Below are positions 45,327 to 54,997 of a stretch of 64,000 nucleotides of DNA, piece after piece. This stretch comes from Streptococcus macacae NCTC 11558 (GTDB taxonomy: Bacteria; Bacillota; Bacilli; Lactobacillales; Streptococcaceae), in NCBI RefSeq assembly GCF_000187995.2, contig NZ_AEUW02000001.1, positions 992,001 through 1,056,000 of the forward strand, in the 5' to 3' direction. Numbering within the stretch: the stretch's first letter is position 1; every line of letters begins with the position of its first letter. The notes beneath the pieces are model-generated. The model was not told the origin of the DNA. It made no database searches and worked only from the letters and a program-made list of their open reading frames with translations. The position numbers and the translations under genes are program-made.

Positions 45327-46976
45327 CTATTTGGCCTCATCCGTTAAATGTTCCACAATAGTTTTTAAGCAGAGGATAGCTTCATTAGGAAGAGGATGAG
45401 GATTTTTCTGATTAAAGGCTTCCAAATACTGCAAACGAACGCTCATGCGCTGATGCAGCATTTTAAGATAGGTTTTATCAAAAGCAGGAATTTCGTAATG
45501 AGCAAAAGCTAAATAGTCAAAACCTTTGATGGCACTAAATTTTTTGAAGCTGGCTTTTCCATCAACAACTTGCTCAATCACAGCTAAAGAGTCTTCCTTA
45601 GGGATATTTTGCCCTAAATAAGATCCTGTGTTAATAATATAGGCTTTAACTCCTGAGGCAAATAAATTTTTAAATTTAAAATAATCTTCCGCTAAAGGAT
45701 GGATACGAAAAGGATTGGCATAGGGTTCTATAATTAAAGCATCCAAAGGACTATTGGTATTTTCAGCGCTTGAGCGTCTTGTCATTAAAGTACAGCCCAT
45801 AACGGCAGCTAAAACAGGGTCAGTTATACGAATAAGAGGAGGCAGAGAATCATCTTTCATTATCCAAAAAATAGATTGAATTGGATGATCCACACGGTCA
45901 ACACGATTAGGAGTTGAAAAGCGCGATTTAACAGTTCGTCCATTACCATTTCTAATATCCTCAGTAACAAGACGGAGCTGTCCATTATTATCCAAAGCCG
46001 CACCGCAATTCTGAACGGTCACAAAGTACTTTTGCTCCTTATGACCTGCTGGATAATCATTTGTCTTATCAAAATAGGACGGTTCAAGCGCTATTGTTGA
46101 GCCATCTTTTTCAGAAATAATAAAGGCATCATCATGCAGAACATTAATCTCGTATTTGTTATGATGTTTAGCATGCGTCAAAGTTGATTTCCCTGATCCA
46201 GATAAACCAAAGAAGGAGGCTGCATAAGGACTATGGCCTTCTTTCTCAAATACCTTTAAACCGCCATGACAAGCAATATAGTTATTACGGTTGGCTGTTG
46301 CCCAAGCTAAGGTTAAGGTAGCTTTTTTTAATTCACCAAAATAATGCAAACCAAGAACAGCTCCGCAATTGCGCTTACTGTCAAAATAAACAAGACCATC
46401 TGGATAATCGGGGTGACTCCAATCCGGATCGGAAAAAATATAAATATCGTTCTCTTCATAAGGTTTGGATTTTTTTAAACGCGAACGGTAAGTATCATTA
46501 AGTATCTGGAAATTAACTAACCAAGAATAGAGGTTATGAACATCGTCTTGCGGCAGCAGTAAATGCGCACGCAGCATAAAAGCTTCATCCAATCCTACAA
46601 CAGCTTCTGATCGGTAAAAAGTGCGCTTTCTGGCCTGAAAAACAGCCTCTCGGATAATTTTCAGCAGTTCATCATCCTCTTTGCTGTCTTTTCCAAAAAT
46701 ACGGCGGGCTTGAGCTGTACGTCCAACGACAGCTCCAGAATTTGCCAATAGGATTTTAGCATCTCTAGGAAGCCCTAGCTCCTCAGCATGGGAAACAGGA
46801 CTGTCCAAAACAATCGTATGGGGGGATTTTGCAGCCAAACGATAAGCTTCTGCCAACCCTTCTATAGGAAGGACATGATTTTCATAAAAAGCTGTTTCAA
46901 TGATAGCTTTTAAAGCCGAAAAATAAGGATTATTTTGACGCATAGAAGCTGCTTGAAAATATTGACGTGTAACCAT
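45327..46976 (-). CDS. pckA: Divergent ATP-type phosphoenolpyruvate carboxykinase
   Basis: 549 residues from the ATG at 46974-46976 (MVTRQYFQAASMRQ), with GGGAGG upstream. Shared with ATP-PEPCK: GLHYFGELKKATLTLAW (metal/substrate Lys region), NNYIACHGG (conserved His), FFGLSGSGKSTLTHA (P-loop) and LHDDAF (kinase-2 Asp). The canonical GDDEHGW is only HDDAF and the adenine-binding end differs. It should interconvert oxaloacetate and PEP with ATP/ADP, but the divergence leaves the true nucleotide or substrate open. Not universal in streptococci. Confidence 0.78.
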   Translation of the reverse strand: MVTRQYFQAASMRQNNPYFSALKAIIETAFYENHVLPIEGLAEAYRLAAKSPHTIVLDSPVSHAEELGLPRDAKILLANSGAVVGRTAQARRIFGKDSKEDDELLKIIREAVFQARKRTFYRSEAVVGLDEAFMLRAHLLLPQDDVHNLYSWLVNFQILNDTYRSRLKKSKPYEENDIYIFSDPDWSHPDYPDGLVYFDSKRNCGAVLGLHYFGELKKATLTLAWATANRNNYIACHGGLKVFEKEGHSPYAASFFGLSGSGKSTLTHAKHHNKYEINVLHDDAFIISEKDGSTIALEPSYFDKTNDYPAGHKEQKYFVTVQNCGAALDNNGQLRLVTEDIRNGNGRTVKSRFSTPNRVDRVDHPIQSIFWIMKDDSLPPLIRITDPVLAAVMGCTLMTRRSSAENTNSPLDALIIEPYANPFRIHPLAEDYFKFKNLFASGVKAYIINTGSYLGQNIPKEDSLAVIEQVVDGKASFKKFSAIKGFDYLAFAHYEIPAFDKTYLKMLHQRMSVRLQYLEAFNQKNPHPLPNEAILCLKTIVEHLTDEAK

Positions 46977-47476
46977 TTTTTCCTCCCAAATAAGCTCTTG
47001 GTTTTCAGAGCATGGCACGATTATATGCCTGTTATGATTTTAAAATAAAAAGGAATGAACCAAAAATCAGAAATGCAAACATTCGATTTTGTCGGCTCAC
47101 TCCTGCAAAGCTGCAATAAGTTTTAAGATTCATTGTAGATACAGCGAATGTAGTCGTTACAAACAAAGCTGATGAAAAAATTTCAAAAATCTATCCAGTT
47201 CTCTCACCACTCTAAATTTTTGAGACCATGGCTGATGACTTATTATCACTTCTTTTGCTATACAAGTGATAGCCCAAGCAGTCCAAAAGACTAAAGGACA
47301 GATAAGTAACTGTTTTAAACAGGTTACTAAAGCTGATTTTTAGAAAAGCTTGGTTTTGACTGCTTATGGGCTTTTTTTCTGCTCTTTGATTAGCAGTCAG
47401 CTTGGCAGCCGCTTCATCAGTCCAGCAAGTACAATCAATGAGGTTGGAACACTCTTTGTCCCAACCTCTTAAATTA
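46977..47476. repeat. Long intergenic region with repeat-family ends
   Basis: About 500 bp with no credible gene. The minus strand starts with GAGGTTGGGACAAAG and the hairpin GAGGTTGG/CCAACCTC (47440-47447, 47461-47468), and near 47045-47105 ends GGAGTGAGCCGACAAAATCG. Both ends resemble the borders of the repeats at 17732, 26758 and 63072. The frame covering 47212-47490 overlaps gapN and is not believed. Confidence 0.5.
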
Positions 47477-48904
47477 TTATTTAATATCAAAAACGACTGA
47501 TTTTACTGTTGTCATGGCTTCAATAGAGTATTTAACACCTTGGATTCCAGCACCTGATTTCTTAGCCCCTAAGAATGGGAAATTATCTGTACCGCGCTGT
47601 GTTTTATTATTAAGGTGGACTGTACCAACTTCAAGCTGTTCAGCAATACCAAAAGCACGCGGGAAATCATTTGTAAAAATGGAAGCCTGAAGTCCATACT
47701 CTGATTGATTAGAGATAGCAATCGCTTCTTCAACAGATTTTACACGAATAATGGGAAGGACAGGTCCAAATGGCTCCTCCCAAGCAAGGCGCATATCAGT
47801 TGTTACCTTATCAAAAAGAACAGGGCAGATAAGATTTCCTTCACGCTTAATTTCAGTAAGGTTATCAGCGCCCTTTTCTTTAGCATCATTGATCAAGCCT
47901 TCCACAAAATCAGCTGCTTTAGTGTCAATCAATGGTGTAATATCAGCATCGTTTTCTGGATTTCCGATTGTAAGAGCAAGCACCTTTTCACGAATTTTTT
48001 CGACAAGCTTATCAGCAACGCCTTCCATAACAAGAACACGCTTAACAGCTGTACAGCGCTGTCCAGAGTAGCCAAAAGCACCGGCAACAATATTTTTAGC
48101 TGTTAATTCCAGATCTGCATCTTCAAGAACAATAGCAGAGTCTTTACCACCAAGTTCAAGCATAATCGGACGCATACCAGCCATCCGGCCAATACGTTCG
48201 CCAATTGGCGTTGAACCTGTAAAGTTAATAAAATTGACAGCTGGATGTTCTACGATATAATCTCCGATTTCTGACCCACGTCCTGTAATGGTATTGAAAA
48301 CACCAGCAGGAAGACCAGCCTCTGCAAAAGCTTCCGCTAAAAGAAGACCAGAAATAGAGCCTTGCGTCGGTGGCTTAAAGGCCACAACGTTTCCTGCAAT
48401 AAGAGCCGGAGCAATCTTAGATCCAGCAAGATTTACAGGATAGTTAAATGGTGAGATCGCAAGCACAAGACCGACTGGCTCACGGCGTACAACAGCAATT
48501 TTCTTCTTGCTAGCAGCTTCAAAACTTCCGCCTTCTAGGACTTCACCTTCCATACGAAGGCCCTCTTCAGCAGCATAATTAATTATTTCAGCTGTACGGA
48601 TCACTTCACTGACTGCTGACTTATAGCCTTTAGCCACTTCTTTGGAAAGAACTGCTCCAATCTTTTCAGCATCACGTTCTAAAATATCCGCTACTTTATG
48701 AAGATAAGCTGCACGTTCTACATAAGAAAGCGCACGCCATTCCTTCAAAGCTTTATGAGCTGAAGCATAGACATAGTCTACTTCTTCAGTACTCATGGCA
48801 GGAACTAAACCTAGTTCTGCTCCACTTGCTGGTTCATAGATCTTAATATCATTTTTTGAAAGTTTCCATTCCCCATTGACATAATCTTTGTATTGTTTTG
48901 TCAA
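47477..48904 (-). CDS. gapN: NADP-dependent non-phosphorylating glyceraldehyde-3-phosphate dehydrogenase
   Basis: 475 residues, aldehyde dehydrogenase superfamily and very close to S. mutans GapN. It begins with TTG (MTKQYKDYVNGEWKLS), 8 bp after GGAG. AISPFNYPVNLAGSKIAPAL is the substrate/cofactor region, MLELGGKDSAIVLED contains the general-base Glu and FGYSGQRCTAVKR the catalytic Cys (Cys284 in S. mutans numbering). It oxidises G3P to 3-phosphoglycerate, making NADPH in place of the missing oxidative pentose phosphate branch. ptsHI lies 3.3 kb upstream. Confidence 0.97.
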   Translation of the reverse strand: MTKQYKDYVNGEWKLSKNDIKIYEPASGAELGLVPAMSTEEVDYVYASAHKALKEWRALSYVERAAYLHKVADILERDAEKIGAVLSKEVAKGYKSAVSEVIRTAEIINYAAEEGLRMEGEVLEGGSFEAASKKKIAVVRREPVGLVLAISPFNYPVNLAGSKIAPALIAGNVVAFKPPTQGSISGLLLAEAFAEAGLPAGVFNTITGRGSEIGDYIVEHPAVNFINFTGSTPIGERIGRMAGMRPIMLELGGKDSAIVLEDADLELTAKNIVAGAFGYSGQRCTAVKRVLVMEGVADKLVEKIREKVLALTIGNPENDADITPLIDTKAADFVEGLINDAKEKGADNLTEIKREGNLICPVLFDKVTTDMRLAWEEPFGPVLPIIRVKSVEEAIAISNQSEYGLQASIFTNDFPRAFGIAEQLEVGTVHLNNKTQRGTDNFPFLGAKKSGAGIQGVKYSIEAMTTVKSVVFDIK

Positions 48905-49032
48905 AGCAAAGTCTCCTTTTTTACTATAATAAAACTATTTTATCATTTTTATGATTTTTTTCAAACGTTTGCTACAGCCAAATTCAGAAAATGTTGGCAT
49001 AGTTTTTATATAAGCCATCTACAAAACAAGCT

Positions 49033-49548
49033 TTATTTCAGTAGATAATCAACGTAGGCTGCCGCCTGCTTTTCTAATTCTTCATCAGAAAGATTAAGAG
49101 TACCAGCTGTCACAAAAGGAGGTAAAAAACGTGTCCCAATATGGTTGCTGCTAGCATGAAAAGGGGCCAGCAGTTCATCAATCGTAAAACCAAAGCGGCC
49201 ATTTTTACGGTAACTATCTAAACTTGCCCCTGGAGAGACCGCAATCAGAAACTCTTTGCCTTGAAGAGCTGTCCCTGTTGACCCATAAGCCCAGCCATAC
49301 TCTAAGACTTGATCTTCCCACTGCTTCAAAAGAGCAGGACTTGAATACCAATACATAGGGAACTGAAGCACAATACGATCAGCTGCTTCTAAAATAGCTT
49401 GTTCCTTTTTAACATCAATTTTTCCGTCTGGATAAAGCTGATAAAGATAGCGAACCTCTAAACCTGCTTCTTCCGCAGCTTGTGCTAAACGCTTATTGAC
49501 ACGAGATTTTTGAATATTGGGATGAAATACTAAAAGAGTTGTTTTCAT
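49033..49548 (-). CDS. NAD(P)H dehydrogenase (quinone)-type flavodoxin-fold protein
   Basis: 171 residues from MKTTLLVFHPNIQKSR. LQFPMYWYSSPALLKQWEDQ, VLEYGWAYGSTGTALQGK and VSPGASLDSY are the FMN/FAD-binding motifs of the NQO/KefF/MdaB family. It probably reduces quinones or electrophiles with NAD(P)H. Ribosome site is weak (GAAAGTG). It lies downstream of a TetR/YciI pair but is separated by about 230 bp. Confidence 0.85.
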   Translation of the reverse strand: MKTTLLVFHPNIQKSRVNKRLAQAAEEAGLEVRYLYQLYPDGKIDVKKEQAILEAADRIVLQFPMYWYSSPALLKQWEDQVLEYGWAYGSTGTALQGKEFLIAVSPGASLDSYRKNGRFGFTIDELLAPFHASSNHIGTRFLPPFVTAGTLNLSDEELEKQAAAYVDYLLK

Positions 49549-49776
49549 TTTTTCACACTTTCTAATAATCATTTTAGTTGGACTGTTAAATGATTATACC
49601 GTTGAGTATTTTAAAGCCTAAATCATTTGCTATGGATGAAGCTGAAGTTAGTGTCTTATTCTTATCGATATAAGTGAAAAAAGTAAAATTTTAGAAATAA
49701 CCAAAATTTTACTCTATTGGATGATATAATAGTAAGCTATTATCTTTCACTCACTAATTTAAGGACTGTAAAAAAG

Positions 49777-50076
49777 TTACTTTCCCTTAAATTCTGTCAA
49801 ATTATCAGCAATAAGATTAGCTGTCAGCTCACTAATATCATAAACAGCCATATTAGGATAATAGGCATCCTCAGCAATAATAGCTTCTACTTTTTCTTGA
49901 CTGTCGGCCTGAGCCAAGACAACCCCTGCCATTCCCTTATTTTTATAAGGCCCAACTAACAGAAAATCGCCCTTTTCAAAATGATGTGTAAACCATGAAC
50001 GATGCCCTGCCAAGAGTTCATCAGCCTTAGCAGCCGGCACTTTATTTTCTTGAATTGTAATATTAATTAAAAACAT
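49777..50076 (-). CDS. YciI family protein
   Basis: 99 residues from MFLINITIQENKVPAAKADE; the ATG at 50074-50076 overlaps the stop of the TetR gene and has AAAGGA upstream. LAGHRSWFTHHFEKGDFLLV and EAIIAEDAYYPNMAVYD supply the conserved His and Asp of the YciI fold. Members act in aromatic degradation or are uncharacterised. Here it is the co-transcribed partner of a TetR regulator. Confidence 0.82.
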   Translation of the reverse strand: MFLINITIQENKVPAAKADELLAGHRSWFTHHFEKGDFLLVGPYKNKGMAGVVLAQADSQEKVEAIIAEDAYYPNMAVYDISELTANLIADNLTEFKGK

Positions 50077-50693
50077 CAATAATCCTTTCTTAGTAAAGTT
50101 AGAATACAATTTTCAACTATGTCATGAAGCGATAAATAAACATAAGGGACTTTAGCTGCTGCCATAGCTTCTTTTTGTTTATCTGTCACAACAGTATAGG
50201 GATAAACTCCAAAAATAAAAGGAAAAAAGGCAAAGAGGAAATGCTGACGATCTGCTTCAGTCATTTCAGTAAAAAATTTCTGCAATAACTTATCCACCAT
50301 TTGCAAAGAGCTGCCAAAACTCTCTTTAAAATCAATAAGGTTTTCCATTCGGCTTGCGATATCAAGATCTGTAAAATTAGAAGACAGAATTTTTAATAAA
50401 GCAGGACGCTTGGCGAGACTTGTGGCTAATTGATCAGCAAAGCTTTCAAGAGTTAGCTGGTCTTGGTCCAGCATTTGCTGTAAATCGACTTGCCACTTTT
50501 GATACTCACGCTTTAGCAGCGCTAAAAAAATTTCTTCCTTATTCAGAAAATAATTGTAAATAGAAGTCCGGGTAAAAGACGTTTTTGAACCAATTTCTTT
50601 AATCGTAATATCAGTAAAGTTCTTTTCCTGATAAAGCTTTTCACAAACATCAATAACTTCCTCGCGCCTGTTTTCCTTTTTACCCTTTTGCAA
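50076..50693 (-). CDS. TetR family transcriptional regulator
   Basis: 205 residues. The helix-turn-helix is FTDITIKEIGSKTSFTRTSI then YNYFLNKEEIFLALL. No ATG is near; the TTG at 50691-50693 with GGAG 9 bp upstream is the best start. The C-terminal domain resembles the TetR_C group with FAFFPFIFGVYPYTVV. It likely autoregulates and controls the coupled YciI gene. Ligand unknown. Confidence 0.87.
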   Translation of the reverse strand: MQKGKKENRREEVIDVCEKLYQEKNFTDITIKEIGSKTSFTRTSIYNYFLNKEEIFLALLKREYQKWQVDLQQMLDQDQLTLESFADQLATSLAKRPALLKILSSNFTDLDIASRMENLIDFKESFGSSLQMVDKLLQKFFTEMTEADRQHFLFAFFPFIFGVYPYTVVTDKQKEAMAAAKVPYVYLSLHDIVENCILTLLRKDY

Positions 50694-50858
50694 AACTATA
50701 AACTCCTTTAACTTAATCTCATATGACTATTTTCATTTTATTATAGCATATCATACTTGGTTGGATTAGCTAAAAAGAGCTTTGTTAGCCGTTTTCATTT
50801 ATTTTTTCATTAATGTAATGAAAAAGCTATGGATGCTTAAATACGTTATATCCATTTT

Positions 50859-51719
50859 TTAAATTAATCCTGTTAAAATACTTCCTGCAACAATTAAAAG
50901 AAGGCCAGCAAAGGTCAAGAACAAAGCCCGTCCTTGCTTTTTCTCCCCTAAAATATACATACCGCTTAAAGTTGAAATAACAACACTTAACTGGCTATAG
51001 ACAAAAGCTGCAGCCACACCATTGGCATTAACAGAATAAATATAACTCAAAGCACCGATAGAAAAGACGAAACCAGCCAAAACAGCTTGCCAGCTTGCTT
51101 TTTGACGAAAGGCCAGAGCATTTTTTGTAAGCAGAGCATAAAGACTAGCCCCCAGCAAAATTCCCAGCATTTGCGGGAAAAAGAGGGACTCTGCCGAACC
51201 CGTAACCGTTTTAGGAAAGGCAGAATATACCCAGTAACCAATCGTTGTAGCTAATAAAAAGAGAATATCCTGAGAACGAATGCTAAGTTCTCCTGTATTA
51301 TCATTACTGCCTGTGATAGCTGTTAAAACAATCCCTATAATAATTAATAAGAGCGCCAAGCTACCCAGCAGCAGATTAGCAGCTCCGGACCATTCACCAA
51401 AAATGATAACCCCAATCAGAGAATTCCCGATTAATTGAAAGCCAGTAGAGATAGGCATCGTGTTACTGACCCCAATACGCTTATAAGAAGCAAACTGCCC
51501 TGTTTGACCAATCGTCCAAAAAGCACCTGACAGCATAGCTAATAAAAAAGTCAAAGCATTTGTACGCGCACCAGTTATCAAAAAACCAACCAAACCAATC
51601 AAGGCAGCTCCAAATCCTGTTCCTAAAATTTGATTTGTCGGCCTTCCTTTAACACGAGAAACCGTAAGCGGAATCATTCCCCAGGCAAGAGCTGGTAATA
51701 ATGCAATTAAAACTGACAT
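50859..51719 (-). CDS. glcU: GlcU-type sugar uptake permease
   Basis: 286 residues with ten predicted membrane helices, DMT/GRP superfamily. LLPALAWGMIPLTVSRVKGR, SGAFWTIGQTGQFASYKRIG and GFQLIGNSLIGVIIFGEWSG match the GlcU family. It should take up glucose or a related sugar by proton symport, independent of the PTS. A glucose dehydrogenase fragment precedes it in the same operon, as in the glcU-gdh pair of Bacillus. Confidence 0.88.
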   Translation of the reverse strand: MSVLIALLPALAWGMIPLTVSRVKGRPTNQILGTGFGAALIGLVGFLITGARTNALTFLLAMLSGAFWTIGQTGQFASYKRIGVSNTMPISTGFQLIGNSLIGVIIFGEWSGAANLLLGSLALLLIIIGIVLTAITGSNDNTGELSIRSQDILFLLATTIGYWVYSAFPKTVTGSAESLFFPQMLGILLGASLYALLTKNALAFRQKASWQAVLAGFVFSIGALSYIYSVNANGVAAAFVYSQLSVVISTLSGMYILGEKKQGRALFLTFAGLLLIVAGSILTGLI

Positions 51720-51734
51720 TTTCTTTACACCTCA

Positions 51735-51962
<228 letters not shown>

Positions 51963-52057
51963 TTATGTTTATTAGCCAAGTACTGACTTTGAAAATATCT
52001 GCTCATTCAATTTAGATCAGCTGATGTTTTCAAATGAAGACTTAGGTCTAAAAAAAC

Positions 52058-52107
52058 TGACACCGAGTCAACTTAGGCAGTATACTGCTTTTATGACACT
52101 GTGTCAA
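52058..52107 (-). promoter_or_regulatory. glcU operon promoter with twin 13-bp dyads
   Basis: Minus strand TTGACA (52102-52107), 17-bp spacer, TATACT (52079-52084). TGACAC-T-GTGTCA (52094-52106, perfect dyad) overlaps the -35, and a second copy TGACACCGAGTCA (52058-52070) lies just past the start site, their starts 36 bp apart. Paired dyads on both sides of the start are typical of a dimeric repressor. The rest of the 51924-52235 gap is AT-rich with nothing else seen. Confidence 0.75.
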
Positions 52108-52235
52108 TTTTTCTGTCTTTAATCTTTAGCAAAAATAAAAAAACTAGGAGCCGTTATAAACTGTAACCCAAAGTTGTTGTTTTGTATCCAACTTAACTTT
52201 TTGAGAACAGTAATAACATACTCCTAATTTTAAAT

Positions 52236-53969
52236 TTAATCAAAATGAACGTATTCTTTTTGAAGTTCAAGAACTTCTTCTGCTGTTGCACATTCTGTAA
52301 TCGCACGATTAGCATACTCTGCCATTTTTTCAGTGTCAAGAGTTTTCATTAAACTGCGTGTCCGAAGAACAGAAGTTGCGCTCATCGAAAACTCATCCAG
52401 TCCTAGCCCAACAAGAAGCGGAACTGCTTGTTGATCTCCAGCCATTTCACCGCACATACCTGCCCACTTGCCTTCAGCATGAGCCGCTTTAATAACATTG
52501 TTAATCAAGCGCAGGATAGATGGGTTATAAGGCTGATAAAGATATGAGACCTGCTCATTCATACGGTCTGCAGCCATAGTATACTGGATCAGATCGTTAG
52601 TCCCAATGGAGAAGAAATCAACTTCTTTAGCAAATTGGTCTGCTAGCATAGCAGCCGCAGGGATTTCAATCATAATACCAACCTGAATATCATCTGCTAC
52701 TGCAACACCTTCTGCCTTAAGATTTGCTTTTTCTTCCTCGAAAACTGCTTTAGCCTTGCGAAACTCTTTAAGAAGGGCAACCATCGGGAACATAATGCGA
52801 AGCTGTCCATGGACCGAAGCGCGAAGAAGAGCTCGTATTTGCGTACGGAACATATGATCTCCTGTTTCTGAGATGGAGATCCTAAGAGCACGGAATCCCA
52901 AGAATGGATTCATTTCCTTTGGCAGATCAAAATAAGGAAGTTCCTTATCACCGCCGATATCCATCGTACGGACAACAACTGGTTTACCATTCATTCCCTC
53001 AAGAACCGCTTTATAGGCTTTATATTGCTCATCTTCAGTTGGGAAGTCTTGCGAATCCATATATAAGAATTCTGTACGATATAATCCAACAGCTTCTGCG
53101 CCATTATCATTAACTCCATCAATATCTTTAGGAGTTCCGATATTGGCAGCCAGCTCAAAGTGTTTGCCATCAGCAGTAACTGTTTGTGCATCTTTAAGAA
53201 GAGCCCACTCAGCCTTTTGCTTAGCATAAGCAGCACCTGCTGCTTTAAATTCTGCCACTTGATCATCAGTTGGATTGACGATGACTTCACCAGTAATACC
53301 ATTAACAGCTACAAGATCGCCATCTTTAACACGTGCTGTAATATCATTTGTCCCAAGGACAGCAGCTATTTCAAGTGTACGTGCCATAATAGCAGAATGG
53401 CTGGTCCGTCCGCCAACATTTGTTACAAAAGCTTTTACGAACTGTTTATTTAATTGAGCTGTATCAGAAGGTGTTAAATCATTAGCGATCACAACAGACT
53501 CTTCGTTAATAGCTGCTGGATTAGGCAGTTTTACACCAAGAAGATTAGCAATGATACGCTTTGTAACATCACGAATATCCGCGGCACGTTCTTGCATGTA
53601 TGGGTTATCTTCCATACCTTCAAGCAAAGCAACAAACATATCTGTTACTTCTTTAAGAGCTGCCTCTGCATTGACTTGTTTTTCACGGATAGCATCTTTA
53701 ACCTGACCAATCATTTCTGGATCAGCAAGAACCATCAAGTGGGCATCAAAAACAGCGGCTGCTTCTTCACCAAGGGATTCTACTGCTTTGTCACGAATAA
53801 GAGAAAGCTCGTTTTGAGAAGCTTCCAGAGCTGCCTCCAAACGAGCTTCCTCTGCATTTGTATCTGAAACCGAAACTGTTTCAAATGACAAATCCGGTTC
53901 AACAAGTAGATATGCCTTAGCAACTGCAACACCGTCTGACGCTGCGATTCCTTTAAGCATTTCTGTCAT
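52236..53969 (-). CDS. ptsI: PTS enzyme I
   Basis: 577 residues, full length. The phosphorylated His is in [21 protein letters not shown] shortened at its core GRTSHSAIM; the PEP-binding barrel carries [31 protein letters not shown] and the active-site Cys in GMCGEMAGD. It takes phosphate from PEP and gives it to HPr at the cytoplasmic face of the PTS. The ATG follows the ptsH stop by 3 bp. Confidence 0.98.
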   Translation of the reverse strand: MTEMLKGIAASDGVAVAKAYLLVEPDLSFETVSVSDTNAEEARLEAALEASQNELSLIRDKAVESLGEEAAAVFDAHLMVLADPEMIGQVKDAIREKQVNAEAALKEVTDMFVALLEGMEDNPYMQERAADIRDVTKRIIANLLGVKLPNPAAINEESVVIANDLTPSDTAQLNKQFVKAFVTNVGGRTSHSAIMARTLEIAAVLGTNDITARVKDGDLVAVNGITGEVIVNPTDDQVAEFKAAGAAYAKQKAEWALLKDAQTVTADGKHFELAANIGTPKDIDGVNDNGAEAVGLYRTEFLYMDSQDFPTEDEQYKAYKAVLEGMNGKPVVVRTMDIGGDKELPYFDLPKEMNPFLGFRALRISISETGDHMFRTQIRALLRASVHGQLRIMFPMVALLKEFRKAKAVFEEEKANLKAEGVAVADDIQVGIMIEIPAAAMLADQFAKEVDFFSIGTNDLIQYTMAADRMNEQVSYLYQPYNPSILRLINNVIKAAHAEGKWAGMCGEMAGDQQAVPLLVGLGLDEFSMSATSVLRTRSLMKTLDTEKMAEYANRAITECATAEEVLELQKEYVHFD

Positions 53970-53972
53970 AAT

Positions 53973-54236
53973 TTAAGCCAATCCTTCTTTAGTCATAGTT
54001 TCATTAATAGCTGCAATTGCATCATCAGCATCTGCACCTTCAGCAGTAATTGTCACATCAGCACCTTGACCAACTCCAAGGCTCATAACACCCATAATTG
54101 ATTTAAGGTTTACGGCTTTACCTTTATAATCAAGTGTAATATCTGATGCAAACTTACTAGCTGTTTGCACAAGCAAAGTGGCTGGGCGTGCATGAATCCC
54201 TGTTTCTGCAACAATGTGAAAATCTTTTGAAGCCAT
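53973..54236 (-). CDS. ptsH: HPr phosphocarrier protein
   Basis: 87 residues. His15 in [15 protein letters not shown] is the PTS site and Ser46 in [12 protein letters not shown] is the regulatory HPr kinase site used with CcpA for catabolite control. It donates phosphate to BglP and other EIIA domains. Operon with ptsI. Confidence 0.98.
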   Translation of the reverse strand: MASKDFHIVAETGIHARPATLLVQTASKFASDITLDYKGKAVNLKSIMGVMSLGVGQGADVTITAEGADADDAIAAINETMTKEGLA

Positions 54237-54298
54237 AGTATGGTTCTCCTTTTAATTGTGTTTTTTTGAGCCATCAATGATAACCCTTACAATTTTAG

Positions 54299-54327
54299 AT
54301 TATAGCATATTGTTATTTGATTTTCAA
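54299..54327 (-). promoter_or_regulatory. ptsHI promoter
   Basis: Minus strand TTGAAA (54322-54327), 17-bp spacer, TATAAT (54299-54304). Start near 54292, leader of about 55 nt with AAAAGGAGAACC as ribosome site. Together with the NrdR boxes this accounts for most of the 430-bp gap to nrdH. Confidence 0.8.
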
Positions 54328-54534
54328 GAACTAAAGTTACTTGGTTTTTGGGAACCTTTGAAATTCAAATATAACAAGGAGACAAAGCTTTCAATAGCTT
54401 TCAAAAAACAGTGAAAAAACTTCGAAAACTGCTGATCAAAATCCCATTTTGATGAGGAATTTTTTAACCTTTGCTCTAAAAAATTTAATATCTTTAATGG
54501 CTAATAAAGGTGAAAACCATTATATAGGAGGCAA

Positions 54535-54582
54535 ACACTACATCTTGTAGCTCTAATAAATTATTAATACTATATTTTGTGT
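54535..54582 (+). promoter_or_regulatory. Tandem NrdR boxes upstream of nrdHEF
   Basis: ATACTATATTTTGTGT (54567-54582) matches the NrdR consensus ACACWATATATWGTGT with two to three changes. A weaker copy ACACTACATCTTGTAG (54535-54550) lies exactly 32 bp upstream, three helical turns, the spacing known for paired NrdR boxes. Implies dATP/ATP-dependent repression of this class Ib reductase. Confidence 0.7.
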
Positions 54583-54668
54583 TTTTTTCAGTTAAATCTC
54601 TTGATTTTTTTAGGGTTTTTAGATATGCTATTAAAGCAACTTAAATAAAAAAATTTTAGGAGAAAAAA

Positions 54669-54893
54669 ATGGCTAAAATTACTGTTTTTTCAAAAAATAA
54701 CTGCATGCAATGCAAGATGACTAAAAAATTCTTAGAGCAAAACAAAGCTGACTTTGAAGAAATCAACATTGATGAACATCCTGAAAAGATTGATTATGTA
54801 AAAAACCTTGGATTTACAGCAGCGCCTGTTATCGAAGCAGGTGATATTGTTTTTTCAGGCTTTCAGCCAGCTAAATTAAAGGAAATTATCTAA
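54669..54893 (+). CDS. nrdH: Glutaredoxin-like NrdH redoxin
   Basis: 74 residues. Redox pair Cys12-Met-Gln-Cys15, then GFTAAPVIEAGDIVFSGFQP. It transfers electrons from thioredoxin reductase to NrdE. RBS AGGAG. First gene of nrdHEF; no nrdI in this cluster, so the flavodoxin must be encoded elsewhere. Confidence 0.95.
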   Translation: MAKITVFSKNNCMQCKMTKKFLEQNKADFEEINIDEHPEKIDYVKNLGFTAAPVIEAGDIVFSGFQPAKLKEII

Positions 54894-54997
54894 GCTGTTA
54901 ACCGCTGCATAAACCAAACTATTCCTTATTATTTAGCGATAAGGAAAGTTTTATTTCTTAATAAAAAGATTAATGATAATTTAAAGAGGATATAAAA

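Noticed and set aside
47440..47468. GAGGTTGG/CCAACCTC hairpin as the gapN terminator
   Set aside because: Loop is 13 nt and the minus-strand side lacks a U-run; it fits better as the border of an intergenic repeat.
47212..47490. 92-codon minus-strand frame
   Set aside because: Overlaps the gapN stop region and consists of repeat-like sequence; no family features.
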